Source of the DNA: DASUPK01 sp963744105
GTDB lineage: Bacteria; Actinomycetota; Thermoleophilia; Solirubrobacterales; 70-9
Direction: 5' to 3'
DNA length: 64,000 nt
Assembly (NCBI GenBank): GCA_963744105.1
Contig: CAVUSJ010000004.1
Span: 773,817 to 837,816 of the forward strand
The notes beneath the pieces are model-generated. The model was not told the DNA's origin. It did no database searches and saw only the letters and a program-made list of their open reading frames with translations. Position numbers and translations under genes: made by a program. Shown one piece after another: positions 48,197 to 56,962 of the stretch (positions within the stretch are counted from its first letter, which is position 1; every line of letters begins with the position of its first letter).

Positions 48197-50038
48197 TCAG
48201 CCCACCCGCGCGGCCTGCCGGGCCGCCTTCACTCTGCCCGTCCGGTCCAGCAGAACCTTCCGCGGCCGCACGGAGTCAGGCGTGATCTCGACGCACTCGT
48301 CCGCGCGGATGAACTCGATCGCCTCCTCCAGGGAGAGCCGCTTGGCCGGGACCAGCCGGATCAGCTGGTCGGCGGAAGCGGCTCGGACGTTGGTCTGCTG
48401 CTTCTCCTTGATCGCGTTTACGTCGAGGTCCTCGGTGCGCGAGTTCTCGCCGACGATCATCCCCTCGTAGACGTCCTCACCGGGCCCGACGAAGAGCGTG
48501 CCCCGCTCCTGCAGGCCGAAGAGCGCGAAGGCGGCGGTCTTCCCCTGTCGATCGGCGACGAGTGAGCCGGTCGGACGCATTCTCAGGTCGCCGGCCCAGG
48601 GCTCCCAGCGGTCGAAGACGTGATGCATCAGGCCGGTGCCACGGGTCTCGGTCAGGAACTCCGTTCTGAAGCCGATCAGCCCTCGCGCCGGCACCAGGAA
48701 CTCGAGGCGAACCCAGCCCGTCGAGTGGTTGATCATCTGCTCCATCCGCCCCTTGCGCACTGCGAGCGCCTGGGTGACGACGCCGACGAAGTCCTCGGGC
48801 ACGTCGATCGAGAGCAGCTCGACCGGCTCGCAGAGCTTGCCGTCGACCTCGCGGGTCAGCACCTGCGGCTGACCGGCGGTCAGCTCGAAGCCCTCGCGTC
48901 GCATCAGCTCCAGCAGCACCACCAGCTGTAGCTCGCCGCGGCCCTCTATTTCCCAGACTTCGGGGCGCTCGGTGTCTCGGACCCGGATCGAGACGTTCCC
49001 GACCAGCTCCTGGTCGAGGCGGTCGCGGATCTGCCGTGCCGTCAGCCGCGAGCCCTCCTTGCCCGCCAGGGGGGAGGTGTTGATCCCGACCGTGATCGAG
49101 AGCGAGGGCTCGTCCACCGTGATCACCGGCAGCGGCCGCGGGTCGTCGGGATCGGCGAGCGTCTCCCCGATCGTCACCTCGGGCAGGCCGGCGACGGCGA
49201 TGATCTCGCCGGGCCCGGCCTCCGTGGCCTCCACCCGGTCGAGGGCCTCGGTGACGTAGAGGTTGCTGACGGTCGCGTTGGAGATCTCGCCGTTGGCCCG
49301 GCACCAGGCGATCCGCTGCCCCGAGCGGATCGTCCCGTTCCGCACCCTGCAGAGAGCCAGCCGCCCCACGTATGGGGAGGCGTCCAGGTTGGTGACGTGC
49401 GCCTGCAGCGGGGCGCCCTCTTCGTAGGAGGGCGCCGGGATCCGCTCCAGCACCAGGTCGAGCAGGGGGGAGAGGTCGGTGCCCTCGACACCCTCCTCGA
49501 GCGAGGCCCAGCCGGCCCGGGCGTTGGTGTAGACGATCGGAAAGTCGATCTGCGACTCGTCGGCGTCGAGGTCGAGGAAGAGCTCGTAGACCTCGTCGAC
49601 CACCTCGCCGATCCGGGCATCGGGCCGATCGACCTTGTTCACCACCAGGATCACGGGCAGCTTCGCCTCGAGCGCCTTGCGGAGGACGAAGCGAGTCTGG
49701 GGGAGGGGCCCCTCGGAGGCGTCTACGAGGAGCAGCACCCCGTCGACCATCGTCAGCCCCCGCTCGACCTCCCCACCGAAGTCCGCATGCCCGGGCGTGT
49801 CGATGATGTTGAGCTTGGTCTTCCCGTACCGAACGGCGGTGTTCTTGGCGAGGATCGTGATCCCCTTCTCCCGCTCGAGGTCCATCGAGTCCATGACCCG
49901 CTCGGCGACGTCCTGGCCGGAGCGGAAGGCTCCCGACTGCCAGAGCATGGCGTCGACCAGCGTCGTCTTCCCATGGTCGACGTGGGCGATGATCGCGACG
50001 TTGCGGAGGTCGGAGCGACGGGGCATGGGGCGCGCCAT
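48197..50038 (-). CDS. typA: Ribosome-associated GTPase TypA/BipA
   Basis: This 613-aa translational GTPase is related to EF-G and acts in 50S assembly and stress responses. G1 AHVDHGKTTLVDAML, the G2 region with GITILAKNT, G3 DTPGHADFGGEV and G4 NKVDRP are intact. The BipA-specific C-terminal domain has GTLFVGPGEDVYEGMIVGEN and then REFSPTIIPS-free sequence ending RPRKVLLDRTGRVKAARQ. Start ATG 50038 gives MARPMPRRSDL; ATG 50026 is an alternative. It converges on the GT2 gene with a 3-bp gap. Confidence 0.95.
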   Translation of the reverse strand: MARPMPRRSDLRNVAIIAHVDHGKTTLVDAMLWQSGAFRSGQDVAERVMDSMDLEREKGITILAKNTAVRYGKTKLNIIDTPGHADFGGEVERGLTMVDGVLLLVDASEGPLPQTRFVLRKALEAKLPVILVVNKVDRPDARIGEVVDEVYELFLDLDADESQIDFPIVYTNARAGWASLEEGVEGTDLSPLLDLVLERIPAPSYEEGAPLQAHVTNLDASPYVGRLALCRVRNGTIRSGQRIAWCRANGEISNATVSNLYVTEALDRVEATEAGPGEIIAVAGLPEVTIGETLADPDDPRPLPVITVDEPSLSITVGINTSPLAGKEGSRLTARQIRDRLDQELVGNVSIRVRDTERPEVWEIEGRGELQLVVLLELMRREGFELTAGQPQVLTREVDGKLCEPVELLSIDVPEDFVGVVTQALAVRKGRMEQMINHSTGWVRLEFLVPARGLIGFRTEFLTETRGTGLMHHVFDRWEPWAGDLRMRPTGSLVADRQGKTAAFALFGLQERGTLFVGPGEDVYEGMIVGENSRTEDLDVNAIKEKQQTNVRAASADQLIRLVPAKRLSLEEAIEFIRADECVEITPDSVRPRKVLLDRTGRVKAARQAARVG

Positions 50039-50061
50039 GGTAGGGAGGCGCGAGTGGGGGG

Positions 50062-51918
50062 CTAGCGCCGGGCGGCGACCAGCTCCAGCACGTCGTCCGC
50101 GTGGCGCTTCAGGAAGGTCGGCCCGACGCCGTGGATCTGGGCGAGCGCATCCGCGTCACCGGGACGCGACGCGGCGATTCCCTCGAGCGTGCGGTTGTTG
50201 GCGACCGTGTAGGCAGGCTTGCCGCGCGCGGCCCGCAGTCGCCAGGAGCGGAGCTCCTCCAGCAGCGCCTCGTCCTCGTCCGTGAGCTCGGCCGCGGGTT
50301 TCACGGGCTTGCGGCTCCGGCGCTTCGCCTGCACCTCCAGCTCGTCGGGCGATGGCAGCCAGGAGTCCGGATCGCAGACGTCGCAGCAGCGACCCTCGGG
50401 CGCTCCCGGCGTGGAGTCGCCGAAGTGGTCGAGCAGCCTTCTCCGGCGGCAGCCCTCCGAGAAGCTGAACGACTCGACCGCGCGGTAGGCGCGCCACGAG
50501 CGGTCCCGGGCGGCCTGGCAGGCGGCGCGCGCCTCGGCCATGTTGATCCGGCCATCGAACCGGAGCTCGAGGCGGCCTCCGGGCGCCGGCTCCACCTCGA
50601 AAGCGCCCGCCCGCTCCGCGATCGCCAGGCGAACCCGATCGGCGTCGTCCCGGGGAGCGTCGATGGTGAGGAGCCCGTCCGAGTCCGATCCCGCCTTCAG
50701 CCGCTGGGCGTAGAGGGAGACGGATTCGGGCTCGACCTCGCGCATCTGGATGAAGCGGACGAGGCGACCGAGGTCGGAGCGCCCGGCAAGGAGCACCGCG
50801 CGGGCGGGGAGGCCATCCCGCCCGGCCCGCCCGGCCTCCTGGTAGTACGCCTCGACGCTGGTGGGGATGGCCCAGTGCCAGACGGAGCGCACATCGGCCT
50901 TGTCGACTCCCATCCCGAACGCGTTGGTTGCGGTGATCACCTCGGCGTCGCCGGTCATGAAGCGGTGCTGGGTGGACGCCCGCTCGTCCGGGTCCATGCC
51001 CGCGTGGTAGCCGGCCGCGCTCAGTCCCGCCTCGCGCAGCGACTGGGCGACCTCCTCGGTGTCCCGCCGGGTGCCGCAGTAGACGATCGCCGGACGGTTG
51101 GAGTCGTCGCGCAGGCCGTGCAGGAGCATCGCCAGCTTGCGGGCCTTCGAGCCCTTCCCCTCGAAGCCGACGATGTCGAAGGAGAGGTTGGGGCGGTCGA
51201 AGCCCGCCCGGATCATCAGCGGATCGCGCAGGCCGAGGCGTTGCGCGATCTCATCCGAGACCTCCGCGGTCGCGGTCGCGGTGCAGGCCATCACGGTCGG
51301 GCGGCCGAGCCGCTCGAGCACCCGCGGCAGGCGCAGGTAGTCGGGCCGGAAGTCGTGGCCCCACTCCGAGATGCAGTGGGCCTCGTCGACGGCGAGCAGG
51401 TCGACCTCGCGTTGCCCGACCGCCTTCATGAAGCCGGGCTGGGCGAAGCGCTCGGGGGAGCAGTAGACGATCCGGGCCCGGCCGTCGCGGATCTGCGCCA
51501 TCGCGTCGCGGCCGACATCCTCCGGCAGGCCCGAGGCGATCATCACCGCGGGGTGGCCGTCGGCGCTCAGCCGCCGCCACTGGTCCGCCATCAGCGCGAT
51601 CAGCGGGCTGACCACGATCGTGAGCTTGCCGCTGGCGAGGCCGGGCAGCTGGTAGCAGAGCGACTTGCCACCGCCGGTGGGCATGACGACCAGCGAGTCG
51701 CGGCCGGCGAGCGCCGCCTCAACGGGCTCTCGCTGCCCGGGACGGAAGCCGTCGTAGCCGAGATGCGCCAGCAGCGCGTCCGGGTCCGGCGGGCCGTCGT
51801 AGACGCGCCGGCTCTCGGCGAGATCGGACTCGATTCCCTCCAGCCCGTGCAGCGCCGCCTTCGCTTCCTCCATCTCCGGGAAAGAGGTCTGCGCCAGGTT
51901 CTCGCCCCGGTGGGTCAC
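50062..51918 (-). CDS. recQ: RecQ-family ATP-dependent DNA helicase
   Basis: This 618-aa 3'-5' DNA helicase works in recombination and repair. Motifs are FRPGQREPVEAALAGRD (motif 0), MPTGGGKSLCYQLPG (I), DEAHCISEWGHDFRPDY (II with the aromatic-rich loop), TATAT (III), TNAFGMGVDKADV (V) and YYQEAGRAGRDG (VI). A RecQ zinc-binding site (SEGCRRRRLL and CCDVCD) and a C-terminal HRDC domain (about 545-610) follow. GTG 51918 is used; ATG 51873 is a plausible later start. It is transcribed away from typA's start, 24 bp upstream of typA on the same strand. Confidence 0.92.
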   Translation of the reverse strand: MTHRGENLAQTSFPEMEEAKAALHGLEGIESDLAESRRVYDGPPDPDALLAHLGYDGFRPGQREPVEAALAGRDSLVVMPTGGGKSLCYQLPGLASGKLTIVVSPLIALMADQWRRLSADGHPAVMIASGLPEDVGRDAMAQIRDGRARIVYCSPERFAQPGFMKAVGQREVDLLAVDEAHCISEWGHDFRPDYLRLPRVLERLGRPTVMACTATATAEVSDEIAQRLGLRDPLMIRAGFDRPNLSFDIVGFEGKGSKARKLAMLLHGLRDDSNRPAIVYCGTRRDTEEVAQSLREAGLSAAGYHAGMDPDERASTQHRFMTGDAEVITATNAFGMGVDKADVRSVWHWAIPTSVEAYYQEAGRAGRDGLPARAVLLAGRSDLGRLVRFIQMREVEPESVSLYAQRLKAGSDSDGLLTIDAPRDDADRVRLAIAERAGAFEVEPAPGGRLELRFDGRINMAEARAACQAARDRSWRAYRAVESFSFSEGCRRRRLLDHFGDSTPGAPEGRCCDVCDPDSWLPSPDELEVQAKRRSRKPVKPAAELTDEDEALLEELRSWRLRAARGKPAYTVANNRTLEGIAASRPGDADALAQIHGVGPTFLKRHADDVLELVAARR

Positions 51919-51986
51919 CGGCTCACCATGGCGGAGCGGGCGGTCGGATCGCCGGACTGATCAGCTGCCGCGGGCAGAGGTCAGGA

Positions 51987-52463
51987 TCAGGCACGCCTCG
52001 CTTGGACCCGCTCCACGATCGCCTGCGCCCGCCGCGAGATCCCCGCCGGGGTGTAGCGGAACGGCCGGCGCTGGCCGCGGTTGTACGGGAAGTCCGAGCT
52101 CTCGCGCGGGCCGAGCGTCAGGTCGATGACCCGGCCGTCCGCGTCCACCAGCCACCAGTGGCTCTTCCCGCGGCGCTTCCGCTGCATGGGGTGGAGGCCG
52201 GAGTCGTAGCCGCCGGCGAGGTGGAAGTAGGCCTCGGCGGCGACATAGGCGAATCCGTCGAACCGCCCGAAGCCGCTGCGGTACCCCTCCTGGCCGAGCT
52301 CGCCCGTGAGGGCCGCCTGGATCTCGCGCTTGAGCTTGTCCGCGGGCGCCAGGACGACCTTCGGGTTGGGCCGCCTGGCACCCGCGGAGGACCTGCTTGG
52401 ACGGGAGGGACTCACTGCCGCCTCTAAGTGGGCGGCGGCGAAAGTTCTCCCCTCGGAGCGCAA
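51987..52463 (-). CDS. Hypothetical soluble protein, start uncertain
   Basis: A protein of up to 158 aa with a well-structured core: GELGQEGYRSGFGRFDGFAY, VAAEAYFHLAGGYDSGLHPM, SHWWLVDADGRVIDLTLGPR and FPYNRGQRRPFRYTPAGISR. The pattern of a Trp pair, DLT and FPYNRG suggests a small enzyme-like domain, but I cannot name a family. TTG 52463 follows the upstream stop by 6 nt; GTG 52415 is an alternative start that drops a low-complexity Ser/Arg stretch. The first 35 residues are probably disordered if translated. Confidence 0.55.
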   Translation of the reverse strand: MRSEGRTFAAAHLEAAVSPSRPSRSSAGARRPNPKVVLAPADKLKREIQAALTGELGQEGYRSGFGRFDGFAYVAAEAYFHLAGGYDSGLHPMQRKRRGKSHWWLVDADGRVIDLTLGPRESSDFPYNRGQRRPFRYTPAGISRRAQAIVERVQARRA

Positions 52464-52469
52464 CGCGCC

Positions 52470-52664
52470 CTAGCGGGCCAGCTTGGCGGCCACACCGACG
52501 GGAATCGGCCGGCCCATGTGCAGCGCGACCATGCCGCGGAACTCATCGGTCGTCTCGGGGCCCCAGAGAGCGGAGTGGCACGGCGCGCAGAGCGTCTCGC
52601 CGGCGGGCGATCGCTTGCCGTTGGAGAAGACCTCAGTCAAGCATTGGACGCAGTGCTGTCGCAT
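52470..52664 (-). CDS. Small zinc-ribbon protein, unknown
   Basis: This 64-aa product begins MRQHCVQCLTEVFSNGKRSP and has a second Cys pair in ETLCAPCHSALWG, giving a CxxC-CxxC zinc ribbon. The C-terminus (FRGMVALHMGRPIPVGVAAK) is hydrophobic but too polar for a membrane anchor. GATAAT ends 6 nt before ATG 52664, which fits a leaderless start. It is followed by the hypothetical gene on the same strand and may be cotranscribed with it. Confidence 0.5.
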   Translation of the reverse strand: MRQHCVQCLTEVFSNGKRSPAGETLCAPCHSALWGPETTDEFRGMVALHMGRPIPVGVAAKLAR

Positions 52665-52723
52665 GGGCTGATTATCGGCAGCCGGGAACGAATTCCTGAG
52701 CGCCGCCGAGCGCTCTGGACACG

Positions 52724-52933
52724 TCAGGGCCGGGGTCCCGCAGTGGCACCTTCGCGCGTCACGCGCCGTGGGCCACCGCATACGCGGCGCTCTTCGTCGG
52801 AGCCCTGCAGCTGGGTCGTTCTCACGATCACGGCGGGGCGTCCCGCGTAGAAGAACTCACTGACGTTCCTCATGGCGAACTCGTCGAGGTCCCGGCCCGG
52901 TTCCTCTGCTCCGTGGTCCTCGTCCTCTTGCAT
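52724..52933 (-). CDS. Small acidic protein, unknown
   Basis: A 69-aa product opening MQEDEDHGAEEPGRDLDEFA, then MRNVSEFFYAGRPAVIVRTT, with a polar Gly/Arg-rich end. The start has a very strong AAGGAGG 4 nt upstream, which is the main evidence that it is a real gene. No family is recognised. It is divergent from the aldo/keto reductase gene. Confidence 0.5.
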   Translation of the reverse strand: MQEDEDHGAEEPGRDLDEFAMRNVSEFFYAGRPAVIVRTTQLQGSDEERRVCGGPRRVTREGATAGPRP

Positions 52934-53028
52934 GATCCCTCCTTGGATCCGCTGACTGGCTTACCCAACGCATGCCCGGATCGCGGCGGTTTACGCGTTG
53001 GCGCCGATTGCCGGATAGACCGCTTGGG

Positions 53029-53034
53029 TAGGGT
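53029..53034 (+). promoter_or_regulatory. Leaderless -10 element (TAGGGT) for the aldo/keto reductase
   Basis: TAGGGT ends 8 nt before ATG 53043, with no ribosome-binding site. Confidence 0.45.
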
Positions 53035-53042
53035 GAATCGCG

Positions 53043-54035
53043 ATGCGCTTCCGCAACCTCGGCAGCTCGGACATCGAGGTCTCCGAGATCTCGCTCGGCT
53101 CCTGGCTGACCTACGGCGTCGGGGTGGAGCGCGAGCACACCGAGGCCTGCACCAAGGCCGCCTTCGACGCCGGCATCAACTTCTTCGACACCGCCAACGT
53201 CTACGGCCAGGGCGCGGCGGAGTCGGCGTGGGGAGAGATCCTCAAGGACTACAAGCGCGAGGACTACGTCCTCGCCACCAAGGTCTTCTTCCCGATGTCC
53301 GAGACCGATCGCGGGCTCTCGCGTGAGCAGATCCACAAGCAGATCGACAAGTCGCTGGAGAGGCTCCAAACCGACTACGTCGATCTCTATCAGTGCCACC
53401 GCCCCGATTCGGAGACGCCGATCGAGGAGACGATGGAGGCCCTCACCGAGGTCTGCGATGCCGGCAAGGCGCGCGAGATCGGCTTCAGCGAGTGGACCGT
53501 CGAGCAGATCCAGGCCGGTCTCGACGTGCCGGACACCAGGGACTGGGTCTCCTCGCAGCCGCAGTACAACATGATCTGGCGCCCGCCCGAGGCGGAGCTG
53601 ATCCCCTTCTGCGAGGCCCACGGCATCTCCCAGATCGTCTGGTCGCCGCTCGCCCAGGGCGTGCTGACCGGCAAGTACAAGCCGGGCGAGGGAATACCCG
53701 AGGACTCCCGGATGGCCTCCGACGAGATGAACTGGGCGATGAGCCGCTACATGTCGGACGAGATCCTCGAGGCGGTGCAGGGGCTCGTGCCGGTCGCCGA
53801 GAAGGCGGGGCTCAGCATGGCGACGATGGCCCTCGCCTGGTGCCTGCGCCAGGAGAACCTCGCCTCGGTGATCATCGGCGCGTCACGGCCCGAGCAGGTC
53901 TTCTCGAATGCCGAGGCCGCCGGGGTCGAGCTCTCCCAGGACACTCTCGACGCGATCGACGAGGCGCTCGAGGGCGTGGCGATCACCGAGCCGCGCCGGG
54001 CGAACTTCGTCCAAGAGGGGGTCAAGCACCGCTAG
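53043..54035 (+). CDS. Aldo/keto reductase, potassium-channel-beta-subunit type
   Basis: This 330-aa NADPH-dependent oxidoreductase has the AKR (alpha/beta)8 pattern. The catalytic tetrad is readable: Asp in NFFDTANVYGQGAAE with the Tyr, Lys in LATKVFFPMS and His in YQCHRPD. Cofactor contacts are SQPQYNM, WSPLAQGVLTGKY and the C-terminal IIGASRPEQVFSNAEA. The sequence is nearest to the YghZ/Kv-beta group. Substrates are usually aldehydes such as methylglyoxal, but none can be assigned here. A strong bidirectional hairpin separates it from the TetR gene. Confidence 0.9.
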   Translation: MRFRNLGSSDIEVSEISLGSWLTYGVGVEREHTEACTKAAFDAGINFFDTANVYGQGAAESAWGEILKDYKREDYVLATKVFFPMSETDRGLSREQIHKQIDKSLERLQTDYVDLYQCHRPDSETPIEETMEALTEVCDAGKAREIGFSEWTVEQIQAGLDVPDTRDWVSSQPQYNMIWRPPEAELIPFCEAHGISQIVWSPLAQGVLTGKYKPGEGIPEDSRMASDEMNWAMSRYMSDEILEAVQGLVPVAEKAGLSMATMALAWCLRQENLASVIIGASRPEQVFSNAEAAGVELSQDTLDAIDEALEGVAITEPRRANFVQEGVKHR

Positions 54036-54045
54036 CGCCCCGATT

Positions 54046-54059
54046 GTCAGCGCGCTGAC
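54046..54059. other. 14-bp palindrome downstream of the aldo/keto reductase
   Basis: GTCAGCGCGCTGAC is a perfect palindrome 10 bp after the stop. It could be the first of three stem-forming elements in this 176-bp intergenic region; another is CCGTCCC/GGGACGG at 54123-54143. Confidence 0.35.
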
Positions 54060-54159
54060 GATTTCGCGGCCCTCAGCGCGGCTTTCTACTGATGCGGGTG
54101 CCCGGATCCGTCCCTAAATTCGCCGTCCCGGGGGAGGGGACGGGCAGGGAGCTGGACGA

Positions 54160-54203
54160 CGCGGGCCTCGGTGGCAGGAAGATCGCGGGAGCCGAGGCCC
54201 GCG
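54160..54203. terminator. Bidirectional terminator between AKR and TetR genes
   Basis: CGCGGGCCTCGG (54160-54171) and CCGAGGCCCGCG (54192-54203) form a perfect 12-bp stem with a 20-nt loop, ending 8 bp before the TetR stop. Confidence 0.5.
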
Positions 54204-54211
54204 TTCGTCGC

Positions 54212-54844
54212 TTATCCGACCGCTTCGGTCACCGGCAAGTCCACCAAGCCGAGGTCCGCGCCGGTCGCCGAGCTCGCGTAGTCGAGCAGGATCCGCTCGG
54301 CGTCTTCGGAACCGATCGCCGGGTGGCCGATCACGACCTGCAGCCCGAGCCCGTCCTCCATCGCGACCAGGCCGCGCGCAAGCCGCGGGGGAGGCGCGTC
54401 CAGCTCGAAGGCACCCGAGGCCGTGCCGGCCTCGAGGATTCCCTCGTACAGGGCGACCTGGCGGTCGAAGAAGCCTGCGCTGAGGGCGTCGAAGGCCGAG
54501 CTGGTCCCGGTGAGCGCGTCGATCTCGTAGAGCAGCCGGCTCTCCTCGTCGTCGGGTCCGCTCGGAATGCCCAGGTGGATCGCCAGCCGCAGCCGCCCTG
54601 CCGGCTCTGAGACCGCCCGCACGGCCTCAGCCCGGCGTTCGGCATAACGGCTCATCGCCGCGCTCCCGACCTCCATCAGCAGATCGGCGATCTCCGGGTA
54701 GTAGTACAGAACCGTGGAGGGGGCGAGCCCGGTGCGCTCGGCCACGTCCTTGACCCGCAGCCCGACGGCCCCGCGCTCGAGCAGCACGCGCCGCGCGGCC
54801 TCGGTGAGCTGGCGGCGGCGGGCGTCCTGGCGTCGAGGCCTCAT
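54212..54844 (-). CDS. TetR/AcrR-family transcriptional regulator
   Basis: This 210-aa repressor has the N-terminal DNA-binding domain RRQLTEAARRVLLERGAVGL and VAERTGLAPSTVLYYYPEIA (about residues 10-55) and a helical ligand-binding domain with LLYEIDALTGTSSAFDALSA. It is divergent from the polyamine-type binding-protein gene, with an inverted repeat in between, so it may sense a polyamine or related nitrogen compound. TACCGT ends 7 nt before its ATG, suggesting a leaderless transcript. Confidence 0.85.
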   Translation of the reverse strand: MRPRRQDARRRQLTEAARRVLLERGAVGLRVKDVAERTGLAPSTVLYYYPEIADLLMEVGSAAMSRYAERRAEAVRAVSEPAGRLRLAIHLGIPSGPDDEESRLLYEIDALTGTSSAFDALSAGFFDRQVALYEGILEAGTASGAFELDAPPPRLARGLVAMEDGLGLQVVIGHPAIGSEDAERILLDYASSATGADLGLVDLPVTEAVG

Positions 54845-54851
54845 TGCCTGA

Positions 54852-54857
54852 ACGGTA
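54852..54857 (-). promoter_or_regulatory. Leaderless -10 element for the TetR gene
   Basis: On the minus strand TACCGT ends 7 nt before ATG 54844. Confidence 0.45.
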
Positions 54858-54920
54858 TCCGACGAACTCGATGAATCCCGCGAGCCACTTTGTACGCCTT
54901 GTCACACCCATTTCGTGTAA

Positions 54921-54945
54921 GTTCTTCGAATCCAGTTCAAAGAAC
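54921..54945. promoter_or_regulatory. Inverted repeat between TetR and binding-protein genes
   Basis: GTTCTTCGAA-TCCAG-TTCAAAGAAC matches in 9 of 10 arm positions. It lies at the start of the binding-protein gene and about 77 bp upstream of the TetR start, as expected of a TetR operator. Confidence 0.45.
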
Positions 54946-56081
54946 TGACACGCCTCGTCTCCCTCGTGGTGGCCGTTCTGGCTCTTGCCGCCGGAATCGC
55001 CGCGTGCGGCGGCAACGGAATCGAGGGGAGCACCACCTCGTCCAATGCCCCCGTCGTGCCCAGCGGCCCCGCCGGCGACTCGCTGACCATCTCCCAGTGG
55101 CCGCTCTATGTCGACCCCGGCAAGAACGGCACGGTCGCCCAGTTCTCGAACGAGACCGGGATCCACACCAAGTGGATCGAGGACATCAACGACAACGCCG
55201 AGTTCTTCGCCAAGATCCAGCCGCTGCTCGCCCAGGGGCAGACCGGCGGCCGGGACATGATCACCGTCAGTGACTGGCTGGCGAAGCGGATGTACGACCT
55301 CGGCTACCTCTACAAGCTCGACAAGTCGGCGATCCCGAACGTCGAGAAGAACCTGATCCCGCAGCTGCGCCACCCACCCGCCGATCCGAACCGCGACTTC
55401 ACCGTGCCCTGGCAGGCCGGCATGACCGGGCTGATCGTGAACACCGACCTGGCCCCGGACGTCACCTCTATCTGCGACCTCTTCGACCCGAAGTACAAGG
55501 GCAAGGTGACGATGCTGACCGAGCTCCGCGACTCGGTCCCGATGACCCTGAAGTGCATGGGCATCGATCCGGAAAAGGCGACCGAGGAGCAGTGGATGTC
55601 GGCCGTCGACAAGATCAAGCAGGAGAAGGACTCCGGCCAGATCCGCGCCTTCACCGGCAACGACTACATCCGCGGCCTCTCCAACGGGGACATCGCGATC
55701 GCTCTCGGCTGGTCCGGCGACGCGGTCCAGCTCCAGGCCGACAACCCGAACATCAAGTTCGTGATGCCCAAGGAGGGCTGCATGTTCTGGTCGACCAGCA
55801 TGGAGATCCCCCAGGGCGCGCCGGACCCGCAGGCCGCCGAGAAGTTCATGAACTACGTCTACGACCCGCAGAACCAGGCGCAGATCGCCCGCTGGGTGAA
55901 CTACGTGACGCCGGTCGCGGGGGTCAAGCAGATCTTCGAGAAGACCGACCCGGAGCTCGCCAACGACCCGCTGATCTTCCCGAGCACGGAGTACACGAAG
56001 AACTGCACCTACGAGCCCGTGCTCGCCGGCCCGATGGGCGACCGGATCACCAAGGCCTTCGAGCAGGTCATCACCGGCTGA
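54945..56081 (+). CDS. Spermidine/putrescine-type (PotD/PotF-like) binding lipoprotein
   Basis: This 378-aa ABC substrate-binding lipoprotein has a lipobox LAAGIAACGG and a mature domain typical of polyamine-binding proteins: ISQWPLYVDPGKNGTVAQFS, then DMITVSDWLAKRMYDLGYLY, TVPWQAGMTGLIVNTD, SICDLFDPKYKGKVTML and ALGWSGDAVQLQADNPNIKF. The start is uncertain: GTG 54966 would give a signal peptide without any basic residue, while CTG 54945 adds MTRLVSL and fits better. The nitrilase gene starts 7 nt after its stop. No permease or ATPase gene lies in the window. Confidence 0.85.
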   Translation: MTRLVSLVVAVLALAAGIAACGGNGIEGSTTSSNAPVVPSGPAGDSLTISQWPLYVDPGKNGTVAQFSNETGIHTKWIEDINDNAEFFAKIQPLLAQGQTGGRDMITVSDWLAKRMYDLGYLYKLDKSAIPNVEKNLIPQLRHPPADPNRDFTVPWQAGMTGLIVNTDLAPDVTSICDLFDPKYKGKVTMLTELRDSVPMTLKCMGIDPEKATEEQWMSAVDKIKQEKDSGQIRAFTGNDYIRGLSNGDIAIALGWSGDAVQLQADNPNIKFVMPKEGCMFWSTSMEIPQGAPDPQAAEKFMNYVYDPQNQAQIARWVNYVTPVAGVKQIFEKTDPELANDPLIFPSTEYTKNCTYEPVLAGPMGDRITKAFEQVITG

Positions 56082-56088
56082 GGCGGCG

Positions 56089-56962
56089 ATGAGGACGCTC
56101 TCGATCGCCGCACTGCAGACGGCGCCGGTCGCGCGCGACCCGGAGGCGACGCTCGAGCGGCTTGCGGAACGTGCCCCCGCTGTGCGCGCGGCGGTCCCGC
56201 ATGCGCAGCTGCTCGTCCTTCCCGAGCTTCATCTGGCGGCCGTACCCGGCCTGCTGGATGAGGGCGATGGGTATGCCGAGTCGGTCGCGGTGCGTCTACC
56301 GGACACGCTCACCGACCGACTTGGCGACATCGCTCGCCAGGCGAAGCTCTGGCTCGTCGCCGGCTCGGTGTACGAGCGCGGCGAGGACGACCGGATCCAC
56401 AACACCGCGCTCGTGATCAGCCCGGACGGCGGGCTGTTCGCCCGCTACCGGAAGGTCTTCCCCTGGCGGCCGACCGAGCACACCGTCCCCGGCGACGGCT
56501 TCGTCACCTTCGACATCCCGGACGTCGGCCGCATCGGCCTCGCCATCTGTTACGACGGCTTCTTCCCCGAGGTGATCCGCCAGCTCGCCTGGCTCGGCGC
56601 GGAGGTCGTGATCCAGCCGACCCTCACGACCACCTCGCGACCGCGAGGCCGAGGTGGTCGCCGCCCGCGCCAACGCGATCTTCAACCAGCTCTACGTGGT
56701 CAACGTGAACGCCTCGCAGCCGGCGGCGCTGGGGCGCAGCCTGATCGTCGATCCGGAGGGAATCGTCCGGGCGCAGGCCGGGGAGGGGGAGGAGCTGCTC
56801 ACCGACGTCCTCGACCTCGAGGCCGTCGAGCGGGTCCGGCGCTTCGGCGTGGCCGGCGTCTCCCGCATGTGGGAGCAGCTCGACTCGCTCGACGGCGACG
56901 GCCCGGAGCTACCGATGTACGGCGGCCGCATCCGCCCGCGGCCGGGCTCGAAGCGCTCCTAG
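56089..56962 (+). pseudogene. Carbon-nitrogen hydrolase (nitrilase superfamily), frameshifted once
   Basis: The product is a nitrilase-superfamily amidase of about 290 aa. The catalytic Glu (LPELHLAAVPG), Lys (YRKVFPWRPTEH) and Cys (LAICYDGFFPE) are all intact. Near 56637-56650 one base shifts the frame; the other frame continues EAEVVAARANAIFNQLYVVN to a stop at 56960-56962. Behind a polyamine-binding lipoprotein, N-carbamoylputrescine amidase-like or omega-amidase activity is a sensible guess. Its stop shares CTAG with the hydrolase gene opposite. A sequencing indel is as likely as a real mutation. Confidence 0.75.
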
